Positions 34,175-43,305 of a stretch of DNA of 64,000 bases are shown here, piece by piece. Position 1 is the stretch's first letter. The number at the start of each line of letters is the position of its first letter. This DNA is from Haladaptatus sp. R4. GTDB taxonomy: Archaea > Halobacteriota > Halobacteria > Halobacteriales > Haladaptataceae. The position numbers and the translations under genes are program-made. The notes beneath the pieces were generated by a model, which saw only the letters and a program-made list of their open reading frames with translations, had not been told where the DNA came from and did not search any database. The stretch covers positions 496,001 through 560,000 of the forward strand of contig NZ_LWHG01000011.1 of assembly GCF_001625445.1 (NCBI RefSeq), written 5' to 3'.

Positions 34175-35826
34175 GCGCGGGAACGGCACCGATGGATGAG
34201 CGGGACGAATCGGCGTCGGAAAACCACCACGCATTCTGGGCCGACGAAGTCGCCGACCGAATCGAGGCGCGGGACCCCGACGACCCCATCGTCATCAAGG
34301 GCGGAATATCGCCGTCCGGCGTTCCGCACCTCGGCAACGTCAACGAAATCATGCGCGGCTACTTCGTCGCCGAAGTCCTCCGCGACAGGGGACACGAGGT
34401 TCGACAGGTCTTCACCGCGGACGACCGCGACCCGCTTCGAAAGCTCCCCCGAAAACTGGCCGACTTGGACGGCAACATCGTGGAACTGGGCGATGTGAAC
34501 GCGGGGGCGCTCGGACGGAACCTCGGCAAACCGTACACCGACATCCCGGACCCGTTCGACTGCTGTGACTCCTACGGGGAGCACTTCTCGAACCTCATCC
34601 AACAGAGCGCGGACCTGCTGGGCGTTCCCATCGACGTGGTGTCGAACACCGAGATGTACAAATCCGGCGAACTGGAGGACGTGACCCGCGAACTTCTCGA
34701 AAATTCGGAGAAAGCCCGCGAGGTGCTCGCGGAGTACCAGGACAAGGTGGACGGCGAATACATCCCGTTCAACCCCATCTGCGAGGAGTGCGGAAAGGTG
34801 ACCGAGACGGTCACCGACTTCGACGTCGATGCGGGAACCGTCGAATACGTCTGCACGGACCTGAAGGCGGGCGACAACGTCATCGACGGCTGTGGTCACG
34901 AAGGGACGGCGACCCTCCGCGAGGGGAAACTCCCGTGGCGCTTCGAGTGGCCCGCCCAGTGGAAGACGCTCGGCGTGGACTTCGAACCGTTCGGCAAGGA
35001 CCACGCGGAAGGGTCGTGGCCGAGCGGTGAGGACATCGCCCGGAACGTGATGGAGTTCGAACCGCCGGTGCCGATGACCTACGAGTGGTTCACGCTCAAC
35101 GGCAAGCCGTTTTCCTCTTCCGAGGGGAACATCGTGCTCGTCGCGGAAGTGCTGGAACTGCTCGAACCGGAAGTGTTGCGCTACTTCTTCACCAAGGACC
35201 CGAGCAAGGCGCGGGACTTCGACATCGACCGTCTCGACCTGCTCGTGGACGAGTTCGACCGCTTCGAACGGATCTACTTCGGCGAGGAGGATGCCGACGA
35301 ACGCGAGCGGACGCTCGCCGAACGGGTGTACCCGATGGTCGTCGACGAACCGCAGCAGGAACGGATTCGGATTCCGTACACCTTCGCCGCCATCCTGGGT
35401 ATGACGGACGACCCCGAACTCCGCGAGGAAATCGCGCGGCGTGAAGGGCACATCTCCGACGACGCGCCGGACTGGGCGGTCGAAGATGCGCTCGGACGCG
35501 TCGAACGCGCACAGGCGTGGGCGCGACGCACGGGGAACGAGTACGATTACGACCTGAAGCGGACCGAGATGCCGGACGTGGATATCGACGCCGAGACGGA
35601 CGCCGCGCTCGCTGAACTCGCCGACTTCATCGAGGAGGGCCACGACGGCGAGGAAGTGCAGGGCGAAATCTACGAAACGGCGAAACGCCACGATATCGAC
35701 ATCGGCGATTTCTTCAGCACCGGCTACGGGTTGTTCTTCGGCGAGGAGCAGGGACCGAAACTCGGCCCGTTCCTCTCGAACTTGGACGAGGAGTTCGTTC
35801 TCTGCCGTTTGCGGCGGGAAGGGTAA
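34171..35826 (+). CDS. lysS: lysyl-tRNA synthetase, class I
   Basis: Charges tRNA-Lys; the class I form is typical of Euryarchaeota. The HIGH-like motif is SPSGVPHLGNVNEIMRGYF near residue 50 and the KMSKS-like motif is PFSSSEGN near residue 312. A zinc-binding stretch, CEECGKVTETV near 203, lies between. 551 residues, full length. Coupled to pyrH upstream. The GC-rich frame is clean end to end. Confidence 0.96.
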   Translation: MSAGTAPMDERDESASENHHAFWADEVADRIEARDPDDPIVIKGGISPSGVPHLGNVNEIMRGYFVAEVLRDRGHEVRQVFTADDRDPLRKLPRKLADLDGNIVELGDVNAGALGRNLGKPYTDIPDPFDCCDSYGEHFSNLIQQSADLLGVPIDVVSNTEMYKSGELEDVTRELLENSEKAREVLAEYQDKVDGEYIPFNPICEECGKVTETVTDFDVDAGTVEYVCTDLKAGDNVIDGCGHEGTATLREGKLPWRFEWPAQWKTLGVDFEPFGKDHAEGSWPSGEDIARNVMEFEPPVPMTYEWFTLNGKPFSSSEGNIVLVAEVLELLEPEVLRYFFTKDPSKARDFDIDRLDLLVDEFDRFERIYFGEEDADERERTLAERVYPMVVDEPQQERIRIPYTFAAILGMTDDPELREEIARREGHISDDAPDWAVEDALGRVERAQAWARRTGNEYDYDLKRTEMPDVDIDAETDAALAELADFIEEGHDGEEVQGEIYETAKRHDIDIGDFFSTGYGLFFGEEQGPKLGPFLSNLDEEFVLCRLRREG

Positions 35827-35971
35827 ATGCCAACAGAGTTAAGTTGATTGGCAAGTAGTTCCCAACTGCGTCCTTCTAGCAAGGACATAACAAAGTACTT
35901 CCCAGTAGTACGGAAGGATGTACAGTCGGAATGGCGATTAATCACGTCAACGACTAAACCGATATATTACC

Positions 35972-36280
35972 ATGGCCCTGATAGAACTAAATCTAGAGAA
36001 GCCAGCGTTGAAGCGAACCGAACTCGTCAAAGAATCCGAAGTCGAGACGACCGAGGAACCGGAGACGGAAACGGAAACGGAAGCGTCCGAAGCGGAAATC
36101 GAGGAAACGGAAGTCGAGGAGACGAAGGGACGCGGAAAAGCGCGAACCTTCGTCCGTCGTGCGGCAGTCCTCGGCGGTACCGCCGCCGGACTCGCCGCCG
36201 CCCGTAAACTCCAGCAGAAGCGGGCTGGCAAGGGAGACGACGTCGAGGACTTCGAGGAAGACTGGCAGACTGCGGAATAA
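35972..36280 (+). CDS. hypothetical acidic protein with one short hydrophobic helix
   Basis: 102 residues. Residues 25-55 are Glu/Thr-rich with ETE repeats, followed by a basic patch (GRGKARTFVRRA) and a Gly/Ala-rich hydrophobic stretch (AVLGGTAAGLAAARKL) that could be one weak membrane helix. No family recognised. Position alone after lysS with a promoter-like AT-rich leader supports expression. May be membrane-tethered; function unknown. Confidence 0.6.
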   Translation: MALIELNLEKPALKRTELVKESEVETTEEPETETETEASEAEIEETEVEETKGRGKARTFVRRAAVLGGTAAGLAAARKLQQKRAGKGDDVEDFEEDWQTAE

Positions 36281-36371
36281 GTTCCGTAGTTACCGACTTC
36301 GCCCGACGTTTCGCACTTTTTTCACGTCCGTTCCCAAACGCCTTTGAGCGCCGCGGTCCTTCGTTCCGTCA

Positions 36372-38174
36372 ATGAATACGTTCGTCTGGGTCCTCGTCGG
36401 CCTGTTCATCTATTGGGTGGCCCTCATCGGACTACGGGACAGGGGTCTACTCCCCTCCTATATTGGCACTCAGGGACCGGTTTTAACCCTCCACACGCAG
36501 AAAGGAAAGGAACTCATCGAACGACTCGCGCGACCGAAACGGTTCTGGCGGGCGTGGGGGAACTTCGGCTTGGGAATCGCACTCGTCGTGATGGTCGGGA
36601 CGTTCCTCCTGCTCGTCGTTCAAGCGATCATCGTCGTTCAGAACCCGCCCGAACCGACGGCAGTGACGCAACCCCGGAACGTGCTCGTCATTCCGGGGGT
36701 CAACCAGTTCCTGCCGCTGTCGGTCGCTCCCGAGATACTGCTCGGTCTGCTCATCGGGTTGGTCGTCCACGAGGGCGGCCACGGCATCTTCTGCCGCGTC
36801 GAGGACATCGAAATCCGGTCGATGGGATTGGCGCTCCTCGCGTTCCTCCCGGTCGGGGCGTTCGTCGAACCCGACGAGGAAAGCAGGAGAGACGCCGACA
36901 GGGGGAGCCAAAGCCGGATGTTCGCCGCCGGTGTGACGAACAATTTCGCCATCACAGTCATCGCATTCTTGCTGCTGTTCGGTCCGGTGATGGGGGCGAT
37001 TTCGGTCGCGTCGGGCGCGGCGGTCGGCGGGGTGTTCCCCGGGTCCGCGGCGGACAACGCGAACCTCCAGCGCGGTGATCGAATCGTCGCCGTCGAGGGT
37101 GCAAACGTGACGAGCAACGGCGACCTGCACGACAAACTCGCGAGCATCCAAGGTCGGTCGGTGGACGTGACGGTGAACCGGGACGGAAAGGAGCACCAGA
37201 CGACCATTCAACGCTCCCTACTCATCACGGGAGTTGCACAGGACTCCCCGTTCGCATCGGGGGTCGAGAAAGGTGAGAGCATCTCCAAAGCCAACGGCAC
37301 GTCCGTCTACACCGAGAAAGCGTTGGACCGGGAACTCGGCGGGAAGAAGGTCACCACGATGACCGTGAACGGGTCGAAAGTGAGCGGTCCCATCGGCGGT
37401 CTTTCGACCCTCCAAGACGGTCCCCTCAGCAGTCAGACGAACCTGAACGTCGGCGATTCCGTCGTCATCACGGCTATCGACGGGGAGCGTATCACCAACA
37501 GTACCGACTTGAGTTCGACGCTCGACGGGTACGACGTCGGGCAGACGGCGACCGTCGAAGCCTACGTGAACGACAGTGGCAGGTACACTCAGCACACCTA
37601 CGACGTGACGCTCAAGGACAACGGCGACGGGAAGGCCATCGTCGGCATCCTCGTCTCGCCGGGCGTGTCCGGTATTTCGACGAGTAGCTTCGGAACACAA
37701 CTCTACCCGGCAGGGGTCTTCCACGACCTCATGGGTGGACAGTTCATCTCGATGTTCGGCGGCGGTTCGGGTGGCCCGGTGACGACGTTCCTGTTCGGCA
37801 TCGTCGGAACGCTGTTGCTCCCGTTCGCCAGCCTTTCGATGCCGGTCGGTTACAACTTCGCAGGCTTCGTCGGATGGAACAGCAACTTCTACGCCGTGCA
37901 GGGTCCGCTATCGTCCTTCGGCGGCGGTGTCTTCCTGCTGGCTAACGTGTTGTTCTGGACTGGATGGATAAACCTCAATCTCGGGTTCTTCAACTGCATT
38001 CCGGCGTTCCCGCTCGACGGCGGGCACATCCTCCGCATGGGTGCCGAGGCCATCGTTTCCAGGCTCCCGACCGATCAGGGGCGGCAGGTCACCACGATGA
38101 TAACGACAACCGTCGGGCTGGTCATGCTGGTGAGCCTCGTGCTCATGGTGTTCGGACCGCGTCTGCTGTCCTGA
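36372..38174 (+). CDS. site-2 protease with PDZ domains (M50)
   Basis: 600 residues. After two N-terminal helices, the zinc motif VVHEGGHGIFCRVEDIEI appears near residue 132. Two PDZ-like domains (about 215-290, SADNANLQRGDRIVAVEGAN, and 325-420, LNVGDSVVITAIDGERI) sit in an extracytoplasmic insert, then NCIPAFPLDGGHILRMG near residue 548 gives the third ligand. This is the RseP/S2P layout for regulated intramembrane proteolysis. Substrates unknown. The ATG at 36372 is the first in frame. Confidence 0.93.
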   Translation: MNTFVWVLVGLFIYWVALIGLRDRGLLPSYIGTQGPVLTLHTQKGKELIERLARPKRFWRAWGNFGLGIALVVMVGTFLLLVVQAIIVVQNPPEPTAVTQPRNVLVIPGVNQFLPLSVAPEILLGLLIGLVVHEGGHGIFCRVEDIEIRSMGLALLAFLPVGAFVEPDEESRRDADRGSQSRMFAAGVTNNFAITVIAFLLLFGPVMGAISVASGAAVGGVFPGSAADNANLQRGDRIVAVEGANVTSNGDLHDKLASIQGRSVDVTVNRDGKEHQTTIQRSLLITGVAQDSPFASGVEKGESISKANGTSVYTEKALDRELGGKKVTTMTVNGSKVSGPIGGLSTLQDGPLSSQTNLNVGDSVVITAIDGERITNSTDLSSTLDGYDVGQTATVEAYVNDSGRYTQHTYDVTLKDNGDGKAIVGILVSPGVSGISTSSFGTQLYPAGVFHDLMGGQFISMFGGGSGGPVTTFLFGIVGTLLLPFASLSMPVGYNFAGFVGWNSNFYAVQGPLSSFGGGVFLLANVLFWTGWINLNLGFFNCIPAFPLDGGHILRMGAEAIVSRLPTDQGRQVTTMITTTVGLVMLVSLVLMVFGPRLLS

Positions 38175-38209
38175 AGCGCGAAAATAAATTTTCGACCGTT
38201 AACCGATCG

Positions 38210-38725
38210 TCACTCGTCGAGTCCCATCCGTTCTTTGAACTCCTCGGGCGTGTCGGGAATGCGTTCGAAGTCGCCGAAGTCACGTTCGTGGTGGCGAATT
38301 ATCTGCTCGACGATCCACGCGCTGAAGGTCTCGTCGAACCGCCACTCCCCGTCCGGGCTCTCGACTTCGAAGCGCTCGTCGGTGGCGAAGGAGACGTAGA
38401 CGTGGTAGAAGCCGAGGATCACGTCCGCAAACTCGTGGGCTTTCGTGCCGCTTTCCACGCGTTTCTCTCCGAGTTCCTCGCGTCCCGCGTCGGTCAGCTT
38501 GAAATATTTCCGGTCCGGTTCGTCCTCACGCTCGATTCGTTCGGTCCATCCCTTGTCCTCGAATTTATAAAGGATGGGGTACACCGACCCGTAGGACGGT
38601 TCCCAGTGGCCGCCACTTATCTCGCGTATCTCTTTCAGTATCTCGTACCCGTACCGTGGTTTTTCGTCCAGAAGTTCGAGCACGAGGTACGATATCAGGC
38701 CTTTCGGCGGGCCACTTTTCCGCAT
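38210..38725 (-). CDS. PadR family transcriptional regulator
   Basis: 171 residues. An N-terminal winged helix (GLISYLVLELLDEKPRYGYE near residue 9, then EPSYGSVYPILYKFEDKGW) is the PadR DNA-binding domain, and a C-terminal helical part (HAEF-like ADVILGFYHVYV) serves dimerisation or ligand sensing. I use the ATG at 38725 (MRKSGPPKGL). It converges on the S2P gene and is divergent from pitA across 136 nt, so pitA is a candidate target. Confidence 0.9.
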   Translation of the reverse strand: MRKSGPPKGLISYLVLELLDEKPRYGYEILKEIREISGGHWEPSYGSVYPILYKFEDKGWTERIEREDEPDRKYFKLTDAGREELGEKRVESGTKAHEFADVILGFYHVYVSFATDERFEVESPDGEWRFDETFSAWIVEQIIRHHERDFGDFERIPDTPEEFKERMGLDE

Positions 38726-38861
38726 CGGATGGGGATTTAAGTCCAGATTTTGAAAGGCTTTCGGTCGGGGCGACACCGGCCGGCGTAACCTAAACCGCTG
38801 GATGGACTGAACACAGGTGAAACTCAAAAGTTCCTTGTCCGGTCGTTCCCAACTTCCACGT

Positions 38862-40364
38862 ATGCCGAGAAAAGTACCGCCGACCCGCGAGGGGTGGTAT
38901 GCGCTTCACGACTTCCGAACCATCGACTGGGATGCGTGGCGAGACGCGCCGGAGCGGACCCGCGACGCTGCGCTGGCCGACGGTGTCGAATTTCTGAGCG
39001 CACACGAGGACGTGACCGACGCCGAGGACGGTTCCTCGGCCGTCTTCAGCGTCATGGGTCACGAAGCCGACCTGCTGATACTCCACTTCCGTCCGACGGT
39101 GAACGCGCTCGATACGGCCGAGCGCGCCTTCGAACGGACCGAGTTCGCGGACTTCACCGAGCGGACCGACTCCTACATGTCCGTCACCGAAGTCGGCAGT
39201 TACACCTCCGACGAGATGGTGAAAGACCCGGAGGACATCGAGGACACCGGGATGGCCCGCTACGTGGCGAGCAAACTCTATCCCGACGTTCCGGACGCCG
39301 AGTTCGTGTGTTTCTACCCGATGAGCAAACTCCGCCTGCCCGAGGCCAACTGGTACGACACACCGCACGTCGAGCGCGCCGAGATGATGGCGAGCCACGG
39401 CGAAATCGGGAAGACCTACGCCGGAAAGGTCACCCAAATCATCACCGGTAGCATCGGAATGGAGGAGTACGAGTGGGGCGTGGACCTGTTCAGCAACGAT
39501 CCGACCCACATCAAGGACATCCTCTACGAGATGCGCTTCGACGAGGCGAGTTCCCGCTTCGCGGAGTTCGGCGAGTTCTCCTTCGGGCGGCGCTTCCCGC
39601 CGGAGGACCTCCCCGCATTCATGGCGGGCGAGGAAATCCCAGTGCCGGAGGATGCTCACCCGCACGGGGAAAGCCACCACGGAAGCGGCCACGCACACGG
39701 CGAGAGCGACCACGGGGAAACCAGCGAGGCCGATAGCCCACACGGAACCGGCGAAGAAGAAGCCGAGGGCATCCGCGGAGAACTCGAAGACCTCGACATC
39801 TACGCCGGACAGCCACACGGCGAGGACGTGTACTCCATCGTCCTGTACTCCGAGGCCGACGTGGACGAACTGTTCGAGGAGGTCACCGGACTCCGAGAGA
39901 GCTTCGACCACTACGACACGCACGTCAAGACGGCGGTGTACGAGGGCAACGAGCGGGCGGCCGTCGTGAGTATCTGGGACACCCAGAGCGCGGCCGAGAC
40001 GGCGGGCGGCTTCCTCTCGGATCTGCCCGGAATCGTCGCACGTGCAGGTGAACGTGGCAGTGGCCACGCAGGTGAGGAGAGCGGCTTCGGTACGATGGGG
40101 ATGTTCTACACCGTCAAGCCCGAACACCGCGAGGACTTCGTGGAGAAGTTCGGAGCGGTCGGCGACGCGCTCGCCGACATGGAGGGCCACTTCGACTCCG
40201 AACTGCTGGCCAACCACGAGGACGAGAACGATATGTTCATCTCCAGCCAGTGGCGCTCGAAGGACGACGCCATGGACTTCTTCCGTAGCGACGCCTTCCG
40301 CGACACGGTGAGTTGGGGCCGGGACATCCTGGCTGACCGACCGCGACACGTCTTCCTGGCGTAA
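38862..40364 (+). CDS. pitA: PitA-like fusion of a chlorite dismutase/HemQ domain and an ABM domain
   Basis: The N-terminal domain (residues 1-255) is of the chlorite dismutase/coproheme decarboxylase family: FYPMSKLR near residue 150 (Tyr and Lys of the decarboxylase site), MMASHGEIGKTYAGK near residue 175 (haem-ligand region) and EMRFDEASSRFAEFGEF. A His-rich linker (about 263-290) joins it to a C-terminal antibiotic-biosynthesis-monooxygenase domain. Haloferax PitA has this same architecture. It likely completes haem synthesis; the ABM domain role is unknown. With hemA at 10710 the window has two steps of the same pathway. Confidence 0.9.
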   Translation: MPRKVPPTREGWYALHDFRTIDWDAWRDAPERTRDAALADGVEFLSAHEDVTDAEDGSSAVFSVMGHEADLLILHFRPTVNALDTAERAFERTEFADFTERTDSYMSVTEVGSYTSDEMVKDPEDIEDTGMARYVASKLYPDVPDAEFVCFYPMSKLRLPEANWYDTPHVERAEMMASHGEIGKTYAGKVTQIITGSIGMEEYEWGVDLFSNDPTHIKDILYEMRFDEASSRFAEFGEFSFGRRFPPEDLPAFMAGEEIPVPEDAHPHGESHHGSGHAHGESDHGETSEADSPHGTGEEEAEGIRGELEDLDIYAGQPHGEDVYSIVLYSEADVDELFEEVTGLRESFDHYDTHVKTAVYEGNERAAVVSIWDTQSAAETAGGFLSDLPGIVARAGERGSGHAGEESGFGTMGMFYTVKPEHREDFVEKFGAVGDALADMEGHFDSELLANHEDENDMFISSQWRSKDDAMDFFRSDAFRDTVSWGRDILADRPRHVFLA

Positions 40365-40503
40365 CACGGCGGCTAAGCACGATGGAATCGACTTTTCTCT
40401 AATTACGACGACGGGAGACATCGTCCACGAACATTCCGAACAGAAGTGTTTGGTCGAGATGAAAGAGCAGCGACTGCAAGGAAAACTCCGAGGCCCACGC
40501 TGC

Positions 40504-40531
40504 TAGTTGAATAATTGAACAACTATTCAAC
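40504..40531. promoter_or_regulatory. 9-bp inverted repeat, possible operator, in a 412-nt gap
   Basis: AGTTGAATA and TATTCAACT (10-nt spacer) form a perfect inverted repeat whose spacer also contains TTGAA. The stretch 40365-40776 has no convincing gene: short frames exist on both strands but none has a haloarchaeal composition. A TATA-like CCTATAAGAA at 40747 serves the acyltransferase at 40777. The repeat is more than 200 nt from that start, so a regulatory role is only a guess. Confidence 0.45.
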
Positions 40532-40776
40532 TATTTGTCTGCCGCAAATTGGCAGGGACGTCCGGAGCCTATTCCGGTTGCCAAAGTTACTAGAAAACCA
40601 ACCCCCCAAAAGCGACTCGCCGTAACTCGATTGTTGGCCACAAAGAATGTGGCGTCGTCATCTAAACCCAAGCCAAGAACTGGCGAGACAAGAGCGGGCA
40701 CTCGCCGCCGCAACCAAAACCCCCTTGCCTACGGAAGAGTTACTAACCTATAAGAAAATCGAGAGTGAAATAAGCT

Positions 40777-41676
40777 ATGACAAAGCGACACGTTACCCTC
40801 CCCGAGTCCGCGGAAGCGGGCGTACGCGGGTTTATCGATGAAGTAGACGAGCGACTCGCAAGCGACGAGGATACGTGCCAGGTCGTAAAGGAGGTGCTCA
40901 TCGACCTGCACGGTGACCGCGACGCCTACGAGGCGTGGCAGAGCGGCGAGCCGGTGTCGAACGCCGAGCGCGTCCGACTCCAGAGCTACGATCCGTGTAA
41001 CTCCACGCTGGAGAGCGAATACTACGCCGAGAAGGACGAGGAGAAGTTCCGCCGGTCGAAACACCTCCAATGGCTCTGGCGGCAGTTCGACGCGACGCCG
41101 ATGGCGGACAACGTCGAGTTCGCCCTGCGATTCCGCCAGATGATGGCGAACCACCTCTTCGAGGATGCGGGCGACGACCTCCGTATCTTCAAGGGCGTCA
41201 CGATGACGTACGGCCACAACATCACGGTCGGCGACAACACGGTCATTCACGACGACGTTCACCTCGACGACCGCGGCAAGTTGACGATCGGGAACCGTTG
41301 TTCGATCAGCGACGGCGTGCACATCTACAGTCACGATCACGACATCATCGACCAGACGGACGTGACGAACTTCCACACCGTCATCGGGGACGACGCGCGC
41401 GTGACCTACGACGCGATGGTGCGCGCGGGCGTGAAAATCGGCGAGGACTCCGTGGTCGGTGCGCGGGCGGTCGTCCAGAGCGACGTGCCTGCCCATCATA
41501 TCGCCGTCGGCATGCCAGCCAAAAGCATCAAGATCAAGCCCGGCTACGAGGACGAGGCCGCTCCGTTGGACGACGTTCCACCGACGGAGAAGGAATCACG
41601 CCGTATCGACGACGAACTACCCGACAACCTCGAACAGTTCGACGAGTTCCGGCGTACCCCCTCTTCGTCGGAGTAA
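40777..41676 (+). CDS. hexapeptide-repeat O-acyltransferase (maltose/galactoside acetyltransferase-like)
   Basis: 299 residues. An N-terminal region (1-125) carries a helix-rich MAT-like domain (LRFRQMMANHLFEDAGDD). Residues 135-235 form a left-handed beta-helix of hexapeptide repeats (ITVGDNTVIHDDVHLDDRGK, then LTIGNRCSISDGVHIYSHDH), with the catalytic His in the SHDHD region. AVGMPAKSIKIK closes the helix, as in LacA-type enzymes. The acceptor is unknown; sugars are likely. The ATG follows a TATA box at 40747 by about 28 nt. Confidence 0.88.
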   Translation: MTKRHVTLPESAEAGVRGFIDEVDERLASDEDTCQVVKEVLIDLHGDRDAYEAWQSGEPVSNAERVRLQSYDPCNSTLESEYYAEKDEEKFRRSKHLQWLWRQFDATPMADNVEFALRFRQMMANHLFEDAGDDLRIFKGVTMTYGHNITVGDNTVIHDDVHLDDRGKLTIGNRCSISDGVHIYSHDHDIIDQTDVTNFHTVIGDDARVTYDAMVRAGVKIGEDSVVGARAVVQSDVPAHHIAVGMPAKSIKIKPGYEDEAAPLDDVPPTEKESRRIDDELPDNLEQFDEFRRTPSSSE

Positions 41677-41715
41677 CCCGGACCGTTTTTCTCCTGTCAA
41701 TCCGTGGTGGAGAGC

Positions 41716-42798
41716 ATGCGACGTCGTACGTACCTTCGATCGATCGCGCTCGGCATTACTGGATTTGCCGGGTGTACGGACTCCCCTGGAAGTTCCCATC
41801 GGACGACGGCCAAGGGGGAACCCGGCGTGCGCGTCGAGACGGTTGCGATGAACCTCGAAGTTCCGTGGGGTGCCGATTTCGCCCCCAACGGCGATCTCTA
41901 TTTCACCGAGCGACCGGGACGAATTCGCCGGATTCGAAAGAACAAAAACGAGATCATCGCCGACGTGACCGACCGCATCGCGAACGTCGGCGAGGGTGGA
42001 TTGCTCGGATTGACCTTCCATCCGAAAAACGAGAATTTGGCCTACACCTATCAAACATACGAGAAGGGTGGTGACCTGCAAAACCGCGTCGTCCGGCATC
42101 GCGTCAGCGACGGATTCGAACGGGAGTCGGTCATCCTGGACGGGATTCCGGCGGCGTCCAACCACGACGGCGGGCGACTGCTGATTCACGACGGCGCGCT
42201 GTTCGTAACTACCGGCGATGCTGGGGTCGGGAAACGGGCACAGGACACGGATTCGTTGGCCGGGAAAGTCCTCAGGTTGACGCTGGACGGAAAGCCGCAT
42301 CCCGACAACCCGTTCGACAACGAAGTGTTCACGTACGGGCACCGAAACCCGGAAGGATTGGCGTTCGACGGCGGAACCCTGTTCAGTACGGAACACGGAC
42401 CGGACGAAAACGACGAGATCAACGTCCTCGAAGCGGGGAAGAACTACGGATGGCCCGACGTCACCGGGAAGAGCGAGAACGAGGGGTATACCGATCCGAT
42501 CGCGACGTACACGCCCACGATTGCGCCCGGCGGAGCGGCCTTTTACGACGGACCGATTTCGCAGTGGAGCGGCGACTTCTTCTTCGGCGCGCTCGTCGGA
42601 ACGCATCTCCACCGGGTGCGACTCGACGGTGAAAACGTCGTCGAGCAGGAACGCCTGCTCGTCAACGAGTACGGCCGCCTTCGGACGACGTTCACCGGCC
42701 CGGACGGGCATCTCTACGCGACGACGAGCAATCGGGACGGACGTGCGGAAGGCCCCGCACCGCAGGACGACCGGATACTCAAATTCAAGCCCGCGTAG
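41716..42798 (+). CDS. exported PQQ-type glucose/sorbosone dehydrogenase-like lipoprotein
   Basis: 360 residues. The N-terminus MRRRTYLRSIALGITGFAGC has twin arginines and a lipobox Cys, so Tat export and lipid anchoring are likely. A six-bladed propeller follows with family blocks VPWGADFAPNGDLYFTERPG, GLLGLTFHP, YGHRNPEGLAFDGG and EHGPDENDEIN. Relatives oxidise aldoses outside the cell using PQQ; substrate and cofactor here are unverified. A GTG at 41704 in the same frame could add four residues. Confidence 0.88.
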   Translation: MRRRTYLRSIALGITGFAGCTDSPGSSHRTTAKGEPGVRVETVAMNLEVPWGADFAPNGDLYFTERPGRIRRIRKNKNEIIADVTDRIANVGEGGLLGLTFHPKNENLAYTYQTYEKGGDLQNRVVRHRVSDGFERESVILDGIPAASNHDGGRLLIHDGALFVTTGDAGVGKRAQDTDSLAGKVLRLTLDGKPHPDNPFDNEVFTYGHRNPEGLAFDGGTLFSTEHGPDENDEINVLEAGKNYGWPDVTGKSENEGYTDPIATYTPTIAPGGAAFYDGPISQWSGDFFFGALVGTHLHRVRLDGENVVEQERLLVNEYGRLRTTFTGPDGHLYATTSNRDGRAEGPAPQDDRILKFKPA

Positions 42799-42953
42799 TC
42801 CCTTCGCCTTCGTCCGTTTTGGGGGGTGTCGCTCCCATCGTCTTCGCATCCCGTCAGTCAGTGCCGTTCACATGTCCATCTGCCCCGCTGACAGTTATGA
42901 ATCCTGTCGTACGAAGCTACCAAGTATCATGGGAGCGTATGTCATGGTGTTCC

Positions 42954-43238
42954 ATGAACGTCTGGGGGTGGATAGTCCTGTATGTCGTCCTGTTCGTCGG
43001 GCTACAGCTGCTCATCTACCGATATCTTCGGAGCGACGACGATGCGGCGCTGCTCGCATCGACGCCGTCCGGGTCGGATGGGCACGTGCCCGACGACATC
43101 CGACGGGAACGTATCCTCGAAGAGTTTAGCGAGGCGGAGACGAACTCCGACATGCGCGTGTGCCCGCACTGTGGGACCGAAAACGGCGTCGGATACACGT
43201 TCTGCCGCGAGTGCGTCGGCCCACTCGGCGTGTGGTAG
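42954..43238 (+). CDS. membrane-anchored zinc-ribbon protein (DUF7577-like)
   Basis: 94 residues: one N-terminal helix (GWIVLYVVLFVGLQLLIYRY), an acidic linker, and a C-terminal zinc ribbon with CPHCGTENGVGYTFCREC. This matches small haloarchaeal zinc-ribbon proteins of the DUF7577 type. I chose the ATG at 42954 because it places the helix at the N-terminus; the frame is open upstream but without a plausible leader. Function unknown. Confidence 0.78.
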   Translation: MNVWGWIVLYVVLFVGLQLLIYRYLRSDDDAALLASTPSGSDGHVPDDIRRERILEEFSEAETNSDMRVCPHCGTENGVGYTFCRECVGPLGVW

Positions 43239-43305
43239 CTGTCGAAGGGGGTAGCTACCAAAGGGGGTAGCCACGCTTTTCTCGTTCCCGTCCCCAGCGT
43301 GAGCT

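Noticed and set aside
34156-35691. 511-codon minus-strand open frame opposite lysS
   Set aside because: Shadow of lysS on the opposite strand, without domain support.
38741-38752. 12-nt match to the core of the hairpin element (GTCCAGATTTTG) in the PadR leader
   Set aside because: The right flank and cap hairpin are absent; a 12-nt match alone is too weak to call a third copy.
38790-40421. 543-codon minus-strand open frame opposite pitA
   Set aside because: Shadow of pitA; composition is not protein-like for haloarchaea.
40531-40753. 60- and 72-codon frames in the pitA-acyltransferase gap
   Set aside because: Basic composition unlike haloarchaeal proteins, no conserved motif, and mutually overlapping on opposite strands.
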